Of a stretch of 61,715 nucleotides of DNA, positions 8,404 to 17,515 are shown one piece after another (position 1 is the stretch's first letter; the number at the start of each line of letters is the position of its first letter). The position numbers were made by a program, and so were the translations under genes. The notes below the pieces were generated by a model. It made no database searches. It had not been told where the DNA came from and was given only the letters and a program-made list of their open reading frames with translations. Source of the DNA: an uncultured Bacteroides sp. (GTDB lineage Bacteria > Bacteroidota > Bacteroidia > Bacteroidales > Bacteroidaceae); contig CAMWGU010000012.1 of assembly GCA_947173895.1 (NCBI GenBank), forward strand, positions 1 to 61,715, read 5' to 3'.

Positions 8404-10920
8404 ATGATGTTTAAGCGAATTGCAAGTGTCGTATTGGCATCCTGTGTGGCAGGATTGGTTTCGGCTGCGTATTCAGGCCGCGTCTTTGTAGATAAAAATG
8501 GGAATAATCAATATGACAAAGGAGAAAGGTTGCTCTTCGGTGTCTCCGTGTCGGATGGACTGCATGTTGTGCAGACAGACAAGGACGGACGGTTCGACTT
8601 GCCCGGCCATGAGAAAGCACGTTTTGTCTTCATAACCCTTCCGAGCGGTTATCGAAGCAATGCGTTTTATCAGCGGATAGACGGGCGGCAATCGGCCTAT
8701 GACTTTGCTTTGCAGCCGGCCAATCCCAAAAGCCTGAAGGCAGACGGGAGCCATCGGTTTATCCATATATCGGACACACATATCGGAGATTATTCTACCC
8801 ACACGGCGGTAGATGGGCATGCGGCCAGTGCGAAGGATTTGCGCGATTATGTGCAGAATGAAGATATAGCCTTTGTGATTCATACCGGCGATGTGTGTCG
8901 GGAGAACTTTGCGGCCTACAAGTCTTTCCTGAACAACGAGAATATGCCCGCTTCGCAAATGTTCAACTGCATCGGTAACCACGATTTAGGTAGCGGTGCG
9001 TATGGAGAGGAGGGGTTTGAAAACTTCTTCGGGCCGGCGTATTACTCTTTTGAAGTGGGCAATGTCCATTATATCGTCACCCCTATGGAGAGAGGCGACG
9101 GGAGACCCGACTTCACGCCGGAGCGTATCGGCCAATGGTTGCAGAACGACTTGAAATATGTGGCGGAAGGCAAACCCGTCATTGCTTTCAACCACAGTGT
9201 GATGACTGCCGACGGCCATTTTAAGTTTGGCAGCCCCGATGCCGGATGGATAGATCTGGCCGATTATAACCTGAAAGCATGGGTGTATGGCCATTGGCAC
9301 CAGCACCGCATGTATCGCTATGACGATTCGGAGGTCTTGATGCTGTGTTCGCCGGGGCAGGCACATGGCACGTTTAATCATACGCCGGCCTCTTTCCGGG
9401 TGCTGACGGTCGACAAGGCGGGCGAACTCTCTTCGGAAATACGGTATCCCTACTTCGATAAAAAGCTGACAATAGCTTCTATCGACAATGGACGTTCGGC
9501 TATGACGGTAGCGGGCAAAGTCCCTCTGTATGTCAACGTTTATTCTTCGGTGTCTCCGGTGGGGAAAGTGACATGCAGTTATTCCTGCCAAGGCAAGAAC
9601 TACTTGGCCGGCCAACTATTAAAGCAGCAGACAGACTTCTGTTGGTGTACCGACCTTGCATTGCCTGCTTTCCTTGCCGGGCAGTTGGTGACTGTAACAG
9701 TGACAGCTACTTTCCAAAACGGAGAGGTGTCACAAGAAAGCAGCACGTTTCGCTATCTGCCCGAAAAGAATATATCGGTAAAACCGGGCGGCGATTGGGC
9801 TAACCTGCTGCAAAATGCGGCACATGTACCGGTCTTGCAAGATACGCTTTCGCCCCACTTGCAATTAGCATGGATACAAAACATCGGTTCCAATATCCTC
9901 TTCTCTTCCCCTATCGTTTATCAGGGAGCTGTCTATGCCGCTTCGATAGATGATAATGGAAAGGGAAAGGCGGCGGTAGTGTGTATGGATATGGCAAGCG
10001 GGAAGGTCAGATGGCGGTATCCGGTACGCCACTCCATACGTAGTTGCATCGCGGTCGAGGATGGATGCGTTTTTGCCCAAGATGTAAACGGATGGTTGTA
10101 TGCGTTAGAGGCATCAACTGGCCAATTGGTTTGGGAAAAGGATTTGGAAATGAACAAACAAGTTCCTTTGGACAATGGGTTGGTCACTGCCGATGGAATT
10201 GTGTATGCCGGAACAGGACATTCGTTGTGTGCTTTACGGGCAAAGAGCGGCGAAACGGTTTGGCGCAACAAGGACTGGGACACTGCACACGGTACAGCTT
10301 CTACCCTTTCTGTGCATAATGGTGTATTGATGGCTCAGACTTTTTGGGAAGCTGCATACGCCAATGATGCTCAAACGGGTAAGAAGTTGTGGGGAAGAGG
10401 CGCGTATGGTTATGGCGGTTCGGCAACCATGATAGGTGATTTGGTTTATTTTACTTCCAATTCCTCTTTGTGTGTAGCCAATGCACGGACAGGAAAGCGG
10501 ATTATTCAGAAAAAGTTCGATTTCCTTATCAATAATCTCTCTGCCCCGTTGGTGACGGACAGTGAAATTATCTTGGCTACCTCTGCCGATGGCGTTATAG
10601 CGGTAGATAGGGAAATGCTAGAGGTGAAATGGCGTTTTAAACCGGGCAAATCACTCATCTATACAGCTCCATCTTTGGACGATCCGGCATCTTCTTTAGA
10701 AGGTAGTCCGGTATGGAGTGGAGAGACAATCTACATAGGTGCTTCGGATGGTGTCTTGTATGCCTTGAACCGTAAGACCGGCAAACTGCAATGGAAACAT
10801 GAGTTCGGTTCTGCTGTGTTGGGCACAGTAGCTGTAAGCGGTAATATGCTGTTCGCGGCTGATTTTGCAGGTAATGTGTATGGATTTGTTGGAGATGAAA
10901 GTTCGACAAAATCAAAATAA
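8404..10920 (+). CDS. Exported metallophosphatase fused to PQQ-like beta-propeller
   Basis: It lies 27 bp after copy A, in the same operon. After a signal peptide (cleavage near SAAYSG) comes a small beta domain, DKNGNNQYDKGERLLFGV, of the metallophosphatase N-terminal type. A calcineurin-like phosphoesterase domain follows at about 115-340 with its metal motifs in order: HISDTHIGD (about 121), HTGDV (about 160), GNHD, FNHS and GHWHQH (about 296-301). The rest (about 480-835) is a PQQ-type propeller with repeated W-y and G-VYA-----G-LYALD-like blades, for example GWLYALEASTGQLVWEKDL. Length of 838 reflects the fusion. It should hydrolyse a phosphate ester or phosphodiester in the periplasm or outside the cell. 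A phosphorylated glycan is possible but not shown. The propeller probably binds or scaffolds; no dehydrogenase motif is evident. Confidence 0.88.
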   Translation: MMFKRIASVVLASCVAGLVSAAYSGRVFVDKNGNNQYDKGERLLFGVSVSDGLHVVQTDKDGRFDLPGHEKARFVFITLPSGYRSNAFYQRIDGRQSAYDFALQPANPKSLKADGSHRFIHISDTHIGDYSTHTAVDGHAASAKDLRDYVQNEDIAFVIHTGDVCRENFAAYKSFLNNENMPASQMFNCIGNHDLGSGAYGEEGFENFFGPAYYSFEVGNVHYIVTPMERGDGRPDFTPERIGQWLQNDLKYVAEGKPVIAFNHSVMTADGHFKFGSPDAGWIDLADYNLKAWVYGHWHQHRMYRYDDSEVLMLCSPGQAHGTFNHTPASFRVLTVDKAGELSSEIRYPYFDKKLTIASIDNGRSAMTVAGKVPLYVNVYSSVSPVGKVTCSYSCQGKNYLAGQLLKQQTDFCWCTDLALPAFLAGQLVTVTVTATFQNGEVSQESSTFRYLPEKNISVKPGGDWANLLQNAAHVPVLQDTLSPHLQLAWIQNIGSNILFSSPIVYQGAVYAASIDDNGKGKAAVVCMDMASGKVRWRYPVRHSIRSCIAVEDGCVFAQDVNGWLYALEASTGQLVWEKDLEMNKQVPLDNGLVTADGIVYAGTGHSLCALRAKSGETVWRNKDWDTAHGTASTLSVHNGVLMAQTFWEAAYANDAQTGKKLWGRGAYGYGGSATMIGDLVYFTSNSSLCVANARTGKRIIQKKFDFLINNLSAPLVTDSEIILATSADGVIAVDREMLEVKWRFKPGKSLIYTAPSLDDPASSLEGSPVWSGETIYIGASDGVLYALNRKTGKLQWKHEFGSAVLGTVAVSGNMLFAADFAGNVYGFVGDESSTKSK

Positions 10921-10927
10921 AATAAAT

Positions 10928-12250
10928 ATGGCGATGAAAAGAAAGATTATTTGTTTATTGTCATTGGAGATTTTGCTCCCTCTTAATTATTTAGGTGCAC
11001 AAGAGTCACGTTTTGGCTTTTGTAATCGGGTGGAGCCTTTCAAGTGGGCAGATAATACACCCGTAGATTGCCCGTTCCCGCAGTCGAAGAAATATTCGGA
11101 AATCGTCTTTACCGGGCGTTATGCCAATTACACGGATGCCGATACGTGGTATCCCAGTTGGGCGGACGATGACTGCATGTATTCGCCTTGGACGGATGGG
11201 TATTTGGTTGAAGGGCATGAGAATGAATTTGTGCCTTTCAGCACATTCAAGGAACAGCATCCGGACTATGCGTGCTATTCGCTTCAATACACTTATAAGG
11301 GGGAGGTTCGGAAGCCGGCAACCGGACAGGCTAAAATCATTGGTGATGATCCGATGAATCTGCAAATAGTCAATCTGGGACGCACCGAGGGAAGTCCGGC
11401 TCCTTATGGTGGCAGGTATCCTGCCGGAAGTTTGGTCTATAATGGGGTTTGGTATTATGGAACTTATTGTTTGACCAACCGCTCGGATAGTAATTGTGGC
11501 GGGGTGGGATGGACACAGTTCGGGCCATTTGTCGGTTTCCGTATCTCCAAAGATAAAGGAAAGACATGGACGGATACGCCTTGTACTCCGGAAAAGCCGC
11601 TTTTCGGTGAAAATCCAAGTGTCGCCCCGGTAAAGATAGGAGCTCCTCATTTTGTGGATTTTGGAAAGAACATGCAGTATTCTCTAGATGGCTATGCCTA
11701 TCTGACCGCCCATGGTGCTACCGATCCGAATGCATGGAATGGTTGGATACAGGGAGATCAGATTTATTTGATTCGGGTAAAGCCGGGTGAGCAAACGATG
11801 AATGATCCGTCGGCCTACGAATTTTATGCCGGTAAGGACAAGAAAGGCAAACCGGTTTGGACGAAGCGATTTTCTGAGATTAAACCTTTGTTGGAATGGC
11901 AAGGACATTTGGGTTGCGTGACGGTGACCTACAATCCGGGATTAAAGAAATATTTGATGTGTATCACCCGTGGGCATCGCAACTCTGCTATGGGGGTAAT
12001 ACCGACAAGTAACCGCTATGATACAATGATTCTTGAGTCGGACCAATTGGATGGGAACTGGAAGTTGTTAAAGTATTTGGATCGTTTTGGCCCGGTGGCT
12101 TATTTTGTGAATATTCCGTCTAAATTTATCTCTAAGGATGGTAAGACCATGTGGCTCTCTTATTCAGCCAACTGGCATGATAAGAATATGCCCGGAAATC
12201 CCGAAGGAAGCTATTATTCGTTTTCGTTACATGAATTTATGGTGGAGTAA
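10928..12250 (+). CDS. Secreted beta-propeller protein, possible glycosidase (unassigned)
   Basis: ATG 10928 (or 10934) is preferred over an upstream in-frame ATG that overlaps the previous gene, because it yields a signal peptide ending LNYLGAQ. The roughly 440-residue mature protein has features of five-bladed propellers of the GH43/sialidase-like type: repeated blade edges such as SKDKGKTWTDTP and SLDGYAYLTAHGA, and single-domain size. Conserved-looking acidic residues occur in TDADTWYPSWADDDC and GWIQGDQIYLIRV. It resembles DUF4185-type propellers, but I cannot place it firmly. It follows the metallophosphatase gene by 7 bp, so the two are co-translated in one operon. The reaction is unknown. 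Confidence 0.7.
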   Translation: MAMKRKIICLLSLEILLPLNYLGAQESRFGFCNRVEPFKWADNTPVDCPFPQSKKYSEIVFTGRYANYTDADTWYPSWADDDCMYSPWTDGYLVEGHENEFVPFSTFKEQHPDYACYSLQYTYKGEVRKPATGQAKIIGDDPMNLQIVNLGRTEGSPAPYGGRYPAGSLVYNGVWYYGTYCLTNRSDSNCGGVGWTQFGPFVGFRISKDKGKTWTDTPCTPEKPLFGENPSVAPVKIGAPHFVDFGKNMQYSLDGYAYLTAHGATDPNAWNGWIQGDQIYLIRVKPGEQTMNDPSAYEFYAGKDKKGKPVWTKRFSEIKPLLEWQGHLGCVTVTYNPGLKKYLMCITRGHRNSAMGVIPTSNRYDTMILESDQLDGNWKLLKYLDRFGPVAYFVNIPSKFISKDGKTMWLSYSANWHDKNMPGNPEGSYYSFSLHEFMVE

Positions 12251-12303
12251 ATATGATGTCGGAATACTTTTTTATAATGAAAGAATAATAAAAGAACAAT
12301 ATC

Positions 12304-14586
12304 ATGAAAAAAATTGCATATTCTTTTGTTGCAGCAGCATTCTTATTATGTAGTTGCAACTCAAATACACAGAATTCATTTCAAACCGATTATTTCAGTA
12401 TCGATGTTGATTCGCGCGGTTATATCACAGGTATGCACAACCTGACGCGTGAGAGTCGTAATTTCAGTCCGGCCGACCGGCCTTCGCCATTGTTGGCATT
12501 GTATGACAGCCATCTGAAGCGTTATTATTATCCGCAAAAGGCCCGTTATGCAGGAGGCAAATACCAATTGGAATATGAAAACGGTTCGGTAGCGACTATA
12601 CGGCTGGAGGAAAAAGACAAATACCTTAAACTGACACTGGAAGATTTGACTTCGCGCGAGGGAATCGATGGTGTGCAGTGGGGAAACTATTATACCAATA
12701 TCAATAATATTTTGGGAGAAATGATTGGCGTGGCGCGCGACACGACAGCTGCCGTATGTTATGCTATCGGGGTATTGGCATTGGATGACAATACGATTGG
12801 TGGTGAATCCCGTTATACCTCAGAGACAGGAGCTGGAGGCTATATCGTCCATACACCCGATCCGGAAAAATATCCGTTGCCTCTGAATCTCCATGCGGGA
12901 GAGAGTTTCTCCGTAGGGGGTGACGGATTCAGCGATGTCGCTTTTTATAACCGGAAAGAGCCGTTTTATCGTTCATTGTATGGCAGTGCGGCCGGAGTAG
13001 ATTGCAACGGGCGCATCAATATCCGCTACCATTCGCGTGACCGTCGCAAGGAAAATACGATTTACACACCGGAAGGGGTTGCACTTGTGAGCGATAAATT
13101 CCGTTACCATCAACAGCGGCAGGCGGTGCCGAGTGTCGATTATATCGGTTCTTCCATCGCCTTGTGGGGAAGCCCGGACAGTACGGCATTGATGGATGTC
13201 ATTCAGACGATAGTCTTGGAAGAGGGGTTGCCTCATCCCACTTTCAATGGGAAATGGGTGAAAGACCCGACTGCTTTCATGCCCGACTTGCAGACATACG
13301 GAAACCTGTATGATAGTATCGCTTCGTATGCCAAACAAATGGGATTGAAGGCGATTAATGCATATGACCAAGGTTTCTTGGTTCCGGATCGGGCCAATGA
13401 GGGTTATCTGGATAGAAAAGACCAGTCACGTAAGACATATCGTTTTTCGGATGGTACCCGTTTGTCGCATCGCGAGTATGCCGACCTGTTGGCTAAGGAT
13501 GGTTTGATTTTGGGACGTACCAATATCACAACCTCTTTGGCTCCCGGTACGAAAGATTGCAGCCCGTTCCCGTCGGACAGCGTATGTGTCTTGAACCGAC
13601 ATTATTTGAGCGAGGATATATCCGAGAGCGATACATTGATTTATGTGGATACTCCGGATTACCTGAACGAATTGATTGCTTCGGAGCAGTTTTGCCCGCT
13701 TAACTTTGTTAAGATTGGGAAGGAGTTGATTCATTTTGCCGGTGTTTCGTCAGAAAAGCCTTATCGGCTGTTGAAAGTGTCGCGCGGATATTGGGGAACC
13801 GTTCCGGCCGCTCATTGCAAAGGAGAGACTGTCGATAAATTGCAGGCAACCACTTGTTGGGGCTATGAGGGACTTATTCCTAATTTAGAGTTGCAGGATG
13901 AGTTTGCACGTTATTATGCAGATGTTGCCGGACGATCCGGATTGGGGCTTTATGATTTCGATGGTCAGGAATTTCTGTTCTTTAACGGAATGGGTGGTTA
14001 TTCGGTTAAGAGGTTTTATCGGACGATGTTCGACCAGGCTACGAAGTTGAATTTACCGGCCGACATCCGGTTTACCGGAGCTGGTTTGAGTGAAGGTTCC
14101 TGGCATTATCAAAGTGTATGGAACGTGGGTGGCGGCAAGAATATCTATGATGTGGATTTGCGTGTCTGGGGAAGCACGACTAGCCAGGGAAAGGATTTGC
14201 GTGATGTGACGTATGCCAACTATTTCCCTTCCAGCTTTGGCGTTAACTTCCCGATTACGGCAACATCTACGGTGGAACAGTATGAACATATAGAAGCTAC
14301 AGCCATAGGGTATGGTGCTACTTATTTCCTGAAGATTGGCCAGGAGGATGTAGAAAGCTGTCCGCTGAAGTATGCCATCTTCAACGTCATCCGCACCTGG
14401 GAGGAAGCCCGACGGGCGAATGCTTTCCCGACTTATATCCGCAAGATGCTGCAAAATCCGGCATTGAGCTGGCGCTTGGAAAAGAAGGCGGACAAGGAAT
14501 GGACGTTATATCGGATGGAGAATGGGCAGAAAGGGCGTTCGTTCGATTTGAGGGCAGATGAAAAGCGTATTTGTTTTGTACCGTAA
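12304..14586 (+). CDS. Unassigned PUL lipoprotein enzyme, triplicated family, copy B
   Basis: This is a close paralogue of the protein at 6091. It has a lipoprotein signal ending LLCSC, the same N-terminal block FQTDYFSIDVDSRGYITGM, the same inserted beta domain (about 465-520), YDFDGQEFLF near residue 549-557, and LSEGSWHYQSVWNVGGG near 594. The Tyr of DYDGQE in copy A is Phe here, as in copy C. About 760 residues. Copies A and B are clearly closer to each other than to copy C at 29,008. The final 220 bp nearly match copy A at nucleotide level while the middle is much more diverged. It follows the propeller gene by 53 bp. The function is inferred to be glycan cleavage; specificity probably differs between copies. 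Confidence 0.75.
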   Translation: MKKIAYSFVAAAFLLCSCNSNTQNSFQTDYFSIDVDSRGYITGMHNLTRESRNFSPADRPSPLLALYDSHLKRYYYPQKARYAGGKYQLEYENGSVATIRLEEKDKYLKLTLEDLTSREGIDGVQWGNYYTNINNILGEMIGVARDTTAAVCYAIGVLALDDNTIGGESRYTSETGAGGYIVHTPDPEKYPLPLNLHAGESFSVGGDGFSDVAFYNRKEPFYRSLYGSAAGVDCNGRINIRYHSRDRRKENTIYTPEGVALVSDKFRYHQQRQAVPSVDYIGSSIALWGSPDSTALMDVIQTIVLEEGLPHPTFNGKWVKDPTAFMPDLQTYGNLYDSIASYAKQMGLKAINAYDQGFLVPDRANEGYLDRKDQSRKTYRFSDGTRLSHREYADLLAKDGLILGRTNITTSLAPGTKDCSPFPSDSVCVLNRHYLSEDISESDTLIYVDTPDYLNELIASEQFCPLNFVKIGKELIHFAGVSSEKPYRLLKVSRGYWGTVPAAHCKGETVDKLQATTCWGYEGLIPNLELQDEFARYYADVAGRSGLGLYDFDGQEFLFFNGMGGYSVKRFYRTMFDQATKLNLPADIRFTGAGLSEGSWHYQSVWNVGGGKNIYDVDLRVWGSTTSQGKDLRDVTYANYFPSSFGVNFPITATSTVEQYEHIEATAIGYGATYFLKIGQEDVESCPLKYAIFNVIRTWEEARRANAFPTYIRKMLQNPALSWRLEKKADKEWTLYRMENGQKGRSFDLRADEKRICFVP

Positions 14587-14640
14587 GTTTATTGTAAGAA
14601 GACTGTAAAAGGAATATTTTAGATATTATGATTGTTTATA

Positions 14641-14810
14641 ATGGAAAGAAAAAAGTTTTTTAAATTATTGAGCTTGTTGTTGGTAGCGTCTTTAACTGGA
14701 TGTATTACATAGAAGAGGGGGATTTGTTGGTTCGTGTGGATGAGGAGGATAATTTTACTTGGGAATATATCGATTATGATTGGGAAAGTAAAATAAGGCC
14801 TCAAGAGTAG
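14641..14810 (+). pseudogene. Frameshifted small lipoprotein remnant
   Basis: ATG 14641 opens a perfect lipoprotein signal, MERKKFFKLLSLLLVAS then LTGC, but a stop follows two codons after the Cys (14,710-14,712). A second frame (14,706-14,810) continues from the same point for 34 codons, containing LLVRVDEEDNFTWEYIDYDW and ending QE-stop. One frameshift would join them into a protein of about 55 residues. It is too short for any PUL enzyme, so an internally deleted, decayed gene is likely. The original family is not recognisable. The region lies between copy B and the GH95 gene. Confidence 0.55.
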
Positions 14811-14853
14811 ATGGAAGGTAACCTCGTTTTTGAGATAAGATAGGATGCTGTAA

Positions 14854-14886
14854 GCAATAGTAATTCATCTGATAAGTAACTATTGC
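14854..14886 (+). terminator. Possible terminator hairpin before GH95 gene
   Basis: GCAATAGT (14854-14861) and ACTATTGC (14879-14886) form an 8 bp stem with a 17 nt loop, followed by TATTTTCT. The T-tract is weak, so termination is only a possibility. Confidence 0.35.
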
Positions 14887-14911
14887 TATTTTCTATAGCG
14901 GTAGCTACTTA

Positions 14912-14919
14912 TATCTTTG
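14912..14919 (+). promoter_or_regulatory. TAnnTTTG -7 element before GH95 gene
   Basis: TATCTTTG matches the Bacteroidetes housekeeping -7 consensus and lies 29 bp before ATG 14949. No convincing -33 TTTG is visible. It would let the GH95 gene be transcribed apart from the GACTACC-type promoters. Confidence 0.45.
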
Positions 14920-14948
14920 TAAGATTAATTTGTATATGTAGTTGAATC

Positions 14949-17231
14949 ATGAAAAAAACAATGATATTGAATGAGAATTTATATAGGAGTGTTTGGGCTT
15001 GTATCCGTATAGTTGTGTTGCTTGGGTTTTCTTTGGAACTATCGGCTGCGCCGTCTTTTCGGGAGGTACAAGCTGATGGCTTGAAGCTGTGGTACACCCG
15101 GCCGGCTACGGACTGGATGACCGAAGCCTTGCCGATAGGGAACGGGCGTATCGGCGCGATGATTTTCGGGGGCATCGGGCAAGATAGTATCCAGTTCAAC
15201 GATAAAACATTGTGGGCAGGAAGCACGGAGTCGAGAGGAGCATTCCAGAACTTCGGGAATATACGGATGGACTTTGGAACGAAAGGTGAGGTTACTTCCT
15301 ACCGGCGGTCGCTGGATATAGAAGAGGCAGTCGCTTCGGTCTGTTACCAACAGGATGGGGTCACTTATCGGAGAGAATATCTGTCCAGTTTTCCCGATGA
15401 TGTGATTGTGGTTCGTTTGTCGGCAGACAAGAAAGGGAAGATTAATTTCTCCATATCTTTGGAAGGGACGCATCTGGGTGAAATCAGAATGGTGAAAGGG
15501 CAGGAAATCAGCCTGTCGGGCAAACTTACGTTGTTGTCTTATGCTGCCCGCCTGCATGTGCAAAACGAAGGTGGTTCGTTGGCTGTGCAAAACGGAAAGA
15601 TCCGGGTGGAAAACGCCGATGCCGCAACCATCGTATTGGGGATGGGAACCAATTTCTCGGCCACCAATCCCTCTTATATCACAGAGGGGGATGCGTGGAA
15701 GAAAGCCATAGACGATGCGGTGTCCGATGCATCGGAAAAGAGTTACAAGGCAATAAGGAAAGCGCATGTCGCTGACTATAGGCAATTGTTCGGCAGAGTT
15801 CGGTTGAGGCTGGGGGAAAAGAGTTCCAATATGCCGACCGATGAATTGTTTGCTGATTATATGAAAGGTACATATCATCCTGTGGCCGATGTCTTGTTTT
15901 TCCAATACGGGCGTTATCTGATGATTGCCTCATCTCGTGACGGATTGGATGTGCCGTCCAACCTCCAAGGATTATGGAACAACAGCAATACGCCGCCTTG
16001 GGAAGGGGATATCCACTCGAACATCAATGTGCAGATGAATTATTGGCCGGCGGAAGTTACCAACTTGGCGGAGTGCCATTGGCCTTTCATTAATTATGTC
16101 TATAATGAATCGCAGACGAACGGGTCGTGGAAGCGGATGGCGCAGGAGCACGGTTGTAGGGGATGGACCATGCGGACGCAAAATAATTTGTTCGGCTATT
16201 CAGACTGGAACTGGAATCGTCCGGCGAATGCCTGGTATTGCATGCACTTGTGGGAAAAATATCGGTTCGAGCCTCAGGCGGATTATCTGGAACGTGTCGC
16301 TTATCCGGTGATGAAGTCGGCTTGTGAGTTTTGGCTGGACCGCCTGGTCAAGGACAAGGATGGACGATGGGTGGCTCCGGAAGAATGGTCGCCTGAGCAC
16401 GGCCCGTGGGAAGACGGCATTGCATACGCACAGCAACTGATAGCCGATTTGTTTGAGAACACGATTGAAGCCGGCAAGCTGCTTGGCACGGACAATGTGT
16501 TCATAAAAGAACTGGAAGCGAAGTATGCTCGGTTGGATAAAGGTCTGCATATCGGCAGCTGGGGACAATTGAAAGAATGGAAACATGCGGAAGACGACCC
16601 GAAGGATACGCACCGCCACTTATCCCATCTGATTGCTTTGTATCCAGGAGATGCGGTGTCTCCATTGACAACGCCGGAGTATGCGGAAGCTATCATCAAG
16701 AGCCTGGATGCTCGTGCCGATGTCGGGATGGGATGGAGCCTGACTTGGAAAATTGCATTAAGGGCTCGGTTGTTTGACGGGGAACGGGCGCACTCGTTGT
16801 TGAAAAAGGCGATGGTGCTGGCCGATGCTTCGCTGGGCAGGTTTGGCGTTTACCCCAATCTGTTGAATGCTTTGCCTTATCAGATTGACGGCAATTTCGG
16901 CGCGACTGCCGGCGTGGCGGAGATGCTGATGCAGAGCCACCGGAACGAACTTCATCTGTTGCCGGCCATTCCTTCCGCATGGGCGGATGGCGAAGTGAGC
17001 GGCTTACGGGGCAGGGGAGGCTTTGAAGTGACGATGGCTTGGCGGAATAAGAAGCTGGTCTCCGCACAAGTAAAGGCTTCGGCTGATCGCGCATGTATGC
17101 TTCGTACGGATGTTCCTTTGAAGGTGCAAAATGCCGCATATCGTTGCGAGAAAGACGCGAACGGTTATTACCTGACCACCTTCCATATAAAGAAAAGCAA
17201 GACGTATCGGGTTGTAGCGGATAACATATAA
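14949..17231 (+). CDS. GH95 family alpha-L-fucosidase or alpha-L-galactosidase
   Basis: A signal peptide (cleavage near ELSAAPSF) is followed by the GH95 N-terminal beta domain beginning WYTRPATDWMTEALPIGNGR, then an (alpha/alpha)6 barrel. The catalytic set of GH95 is visible. Asn358 and Asn360 in NINVQMNYWPAE match the two Asn that activate water in the Bifidobacterium enzyme AfcA. Glu483 in EWSPEHGP matches its general acid. Asp647 in QIDGNFG is also conserved. GH95 enzymes are inverting alpha-L-fucosidases; some act on alpha-L-galactosides, and I cannot separate the two here. At 760 residues it is slightly short for the family. It has its own likely promoter and a strong terminator. Confidence 0.92.
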   Translation: MKKTMILNENLYRSVWACIRIVVLLGFSLELSAAPSFREVQADGLKLWYTRPATDWMTEALPIGNGRIGAMIFGGIGQDSIQFNDKTLWAGSTESRGAFQNFGNIRMDFGTKGEVTSYRRSLDIEEAVASVCYQQDGVTYRREYLSSFPDDVIVVRLSADKKGKINFSISLEGTHLGEIRMVKGQEISLSGKLTLLSYAARLHVQNEGGSLAVQNGKIRVENADAATIVLGMGTNFSATNPSYITEGDAWKKAIDDAVSDASEKSYKAIRKAHVADYRQLFGRVRLRLGEKSSNMPTDELFADYMKGTYHPVADVLFFQYGRYLMIASSRDGLDVPSNLQGLWNNSNTPPWEGDIHSNINVQMNYWPAEVTNLAECHWPFINYVYNESQTNGSWKRMAQEHGCRGWTMRTQNNLFGYSDWNWNRPANAWYCMHLWEKYRFEPQADYLERVAYPVMKSACEFWLDRLVKDKDGRWVAPEEWSPEHGPWEDGIAYAQQLIADLFENTIEAGKLLGTDNVFIKELEAKYARLDKGLHIGSWGQLKEWKHAEDDPKDTHRHLSHLIALYPGDAVSPLTTPEYAEAIIKSLDARADVGMGWSLTWKIALRARLFDGERAHSLLKKAMVLADASLGRFGVYPNLLNALPYQIDGNFGATAGVAEMLMQSHRNELHLLPAIPSAWADGEVSGLRGRGGFEVTMAWRNKKLVSAQVKASADRACMLRTDVPLKVQNAAYRCEKDANGYYLTTFHIKKSKTYRVVADNI

Positions 17232-17300
17232 CGTCAGGTCTCCCTTCACAAGTCGCTAAAACGTTTCCTACAACCATTTGCGATAACATGTCACCCTCAA

Positions 17301-17338
17301 AAAGAAATATCCGTCCGGTTTTGGGCGGATATTTCTTT
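17301..17338 (+). terminator. Strong intrinsic terminator after GH95 gene
   Basis: A long stem pairs AAAGAAATATCCG (17301-17313) with CGGATATTTCTTT (17326-17338); the A-tract and T-tract at its base make it usable on either strand. It separates the GH95 gene from the next regulated unit. Confidence 0.85.
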
Positions 17339-17447
17339 TGGAGGGTTTTCGTCGGTTGGGAAGCAAGTCGCTGTATAATTTGAAGCTGCATAAAACAAAG
17401 GTTGAATGAAAGAATCTTAGTTAATAAATAAAAAAAATGAAGCAACT

Positions 17448-17477
17448 GACTACCTCTATATGAAAATGGTCTGTCTT
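17448..17477 (+). promoter_or_regulatory. GACTACC-N17-TGTCTT element, site 2
   Basis: GACTACC at 17448-17454 and TGTCTT at 17472-17477 have the same 17 bp gap as site 1 and an A-rich stretch just upstream. It lies 39 bp before ATG 17516, a short leader that fits a -35/-10 reading best of the four sites. Confidence 0.62.
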
Positions 17478-17515
17478 AACGGTATGTGTCATATAAACAA
17501 TTAAATTTTTATTCA

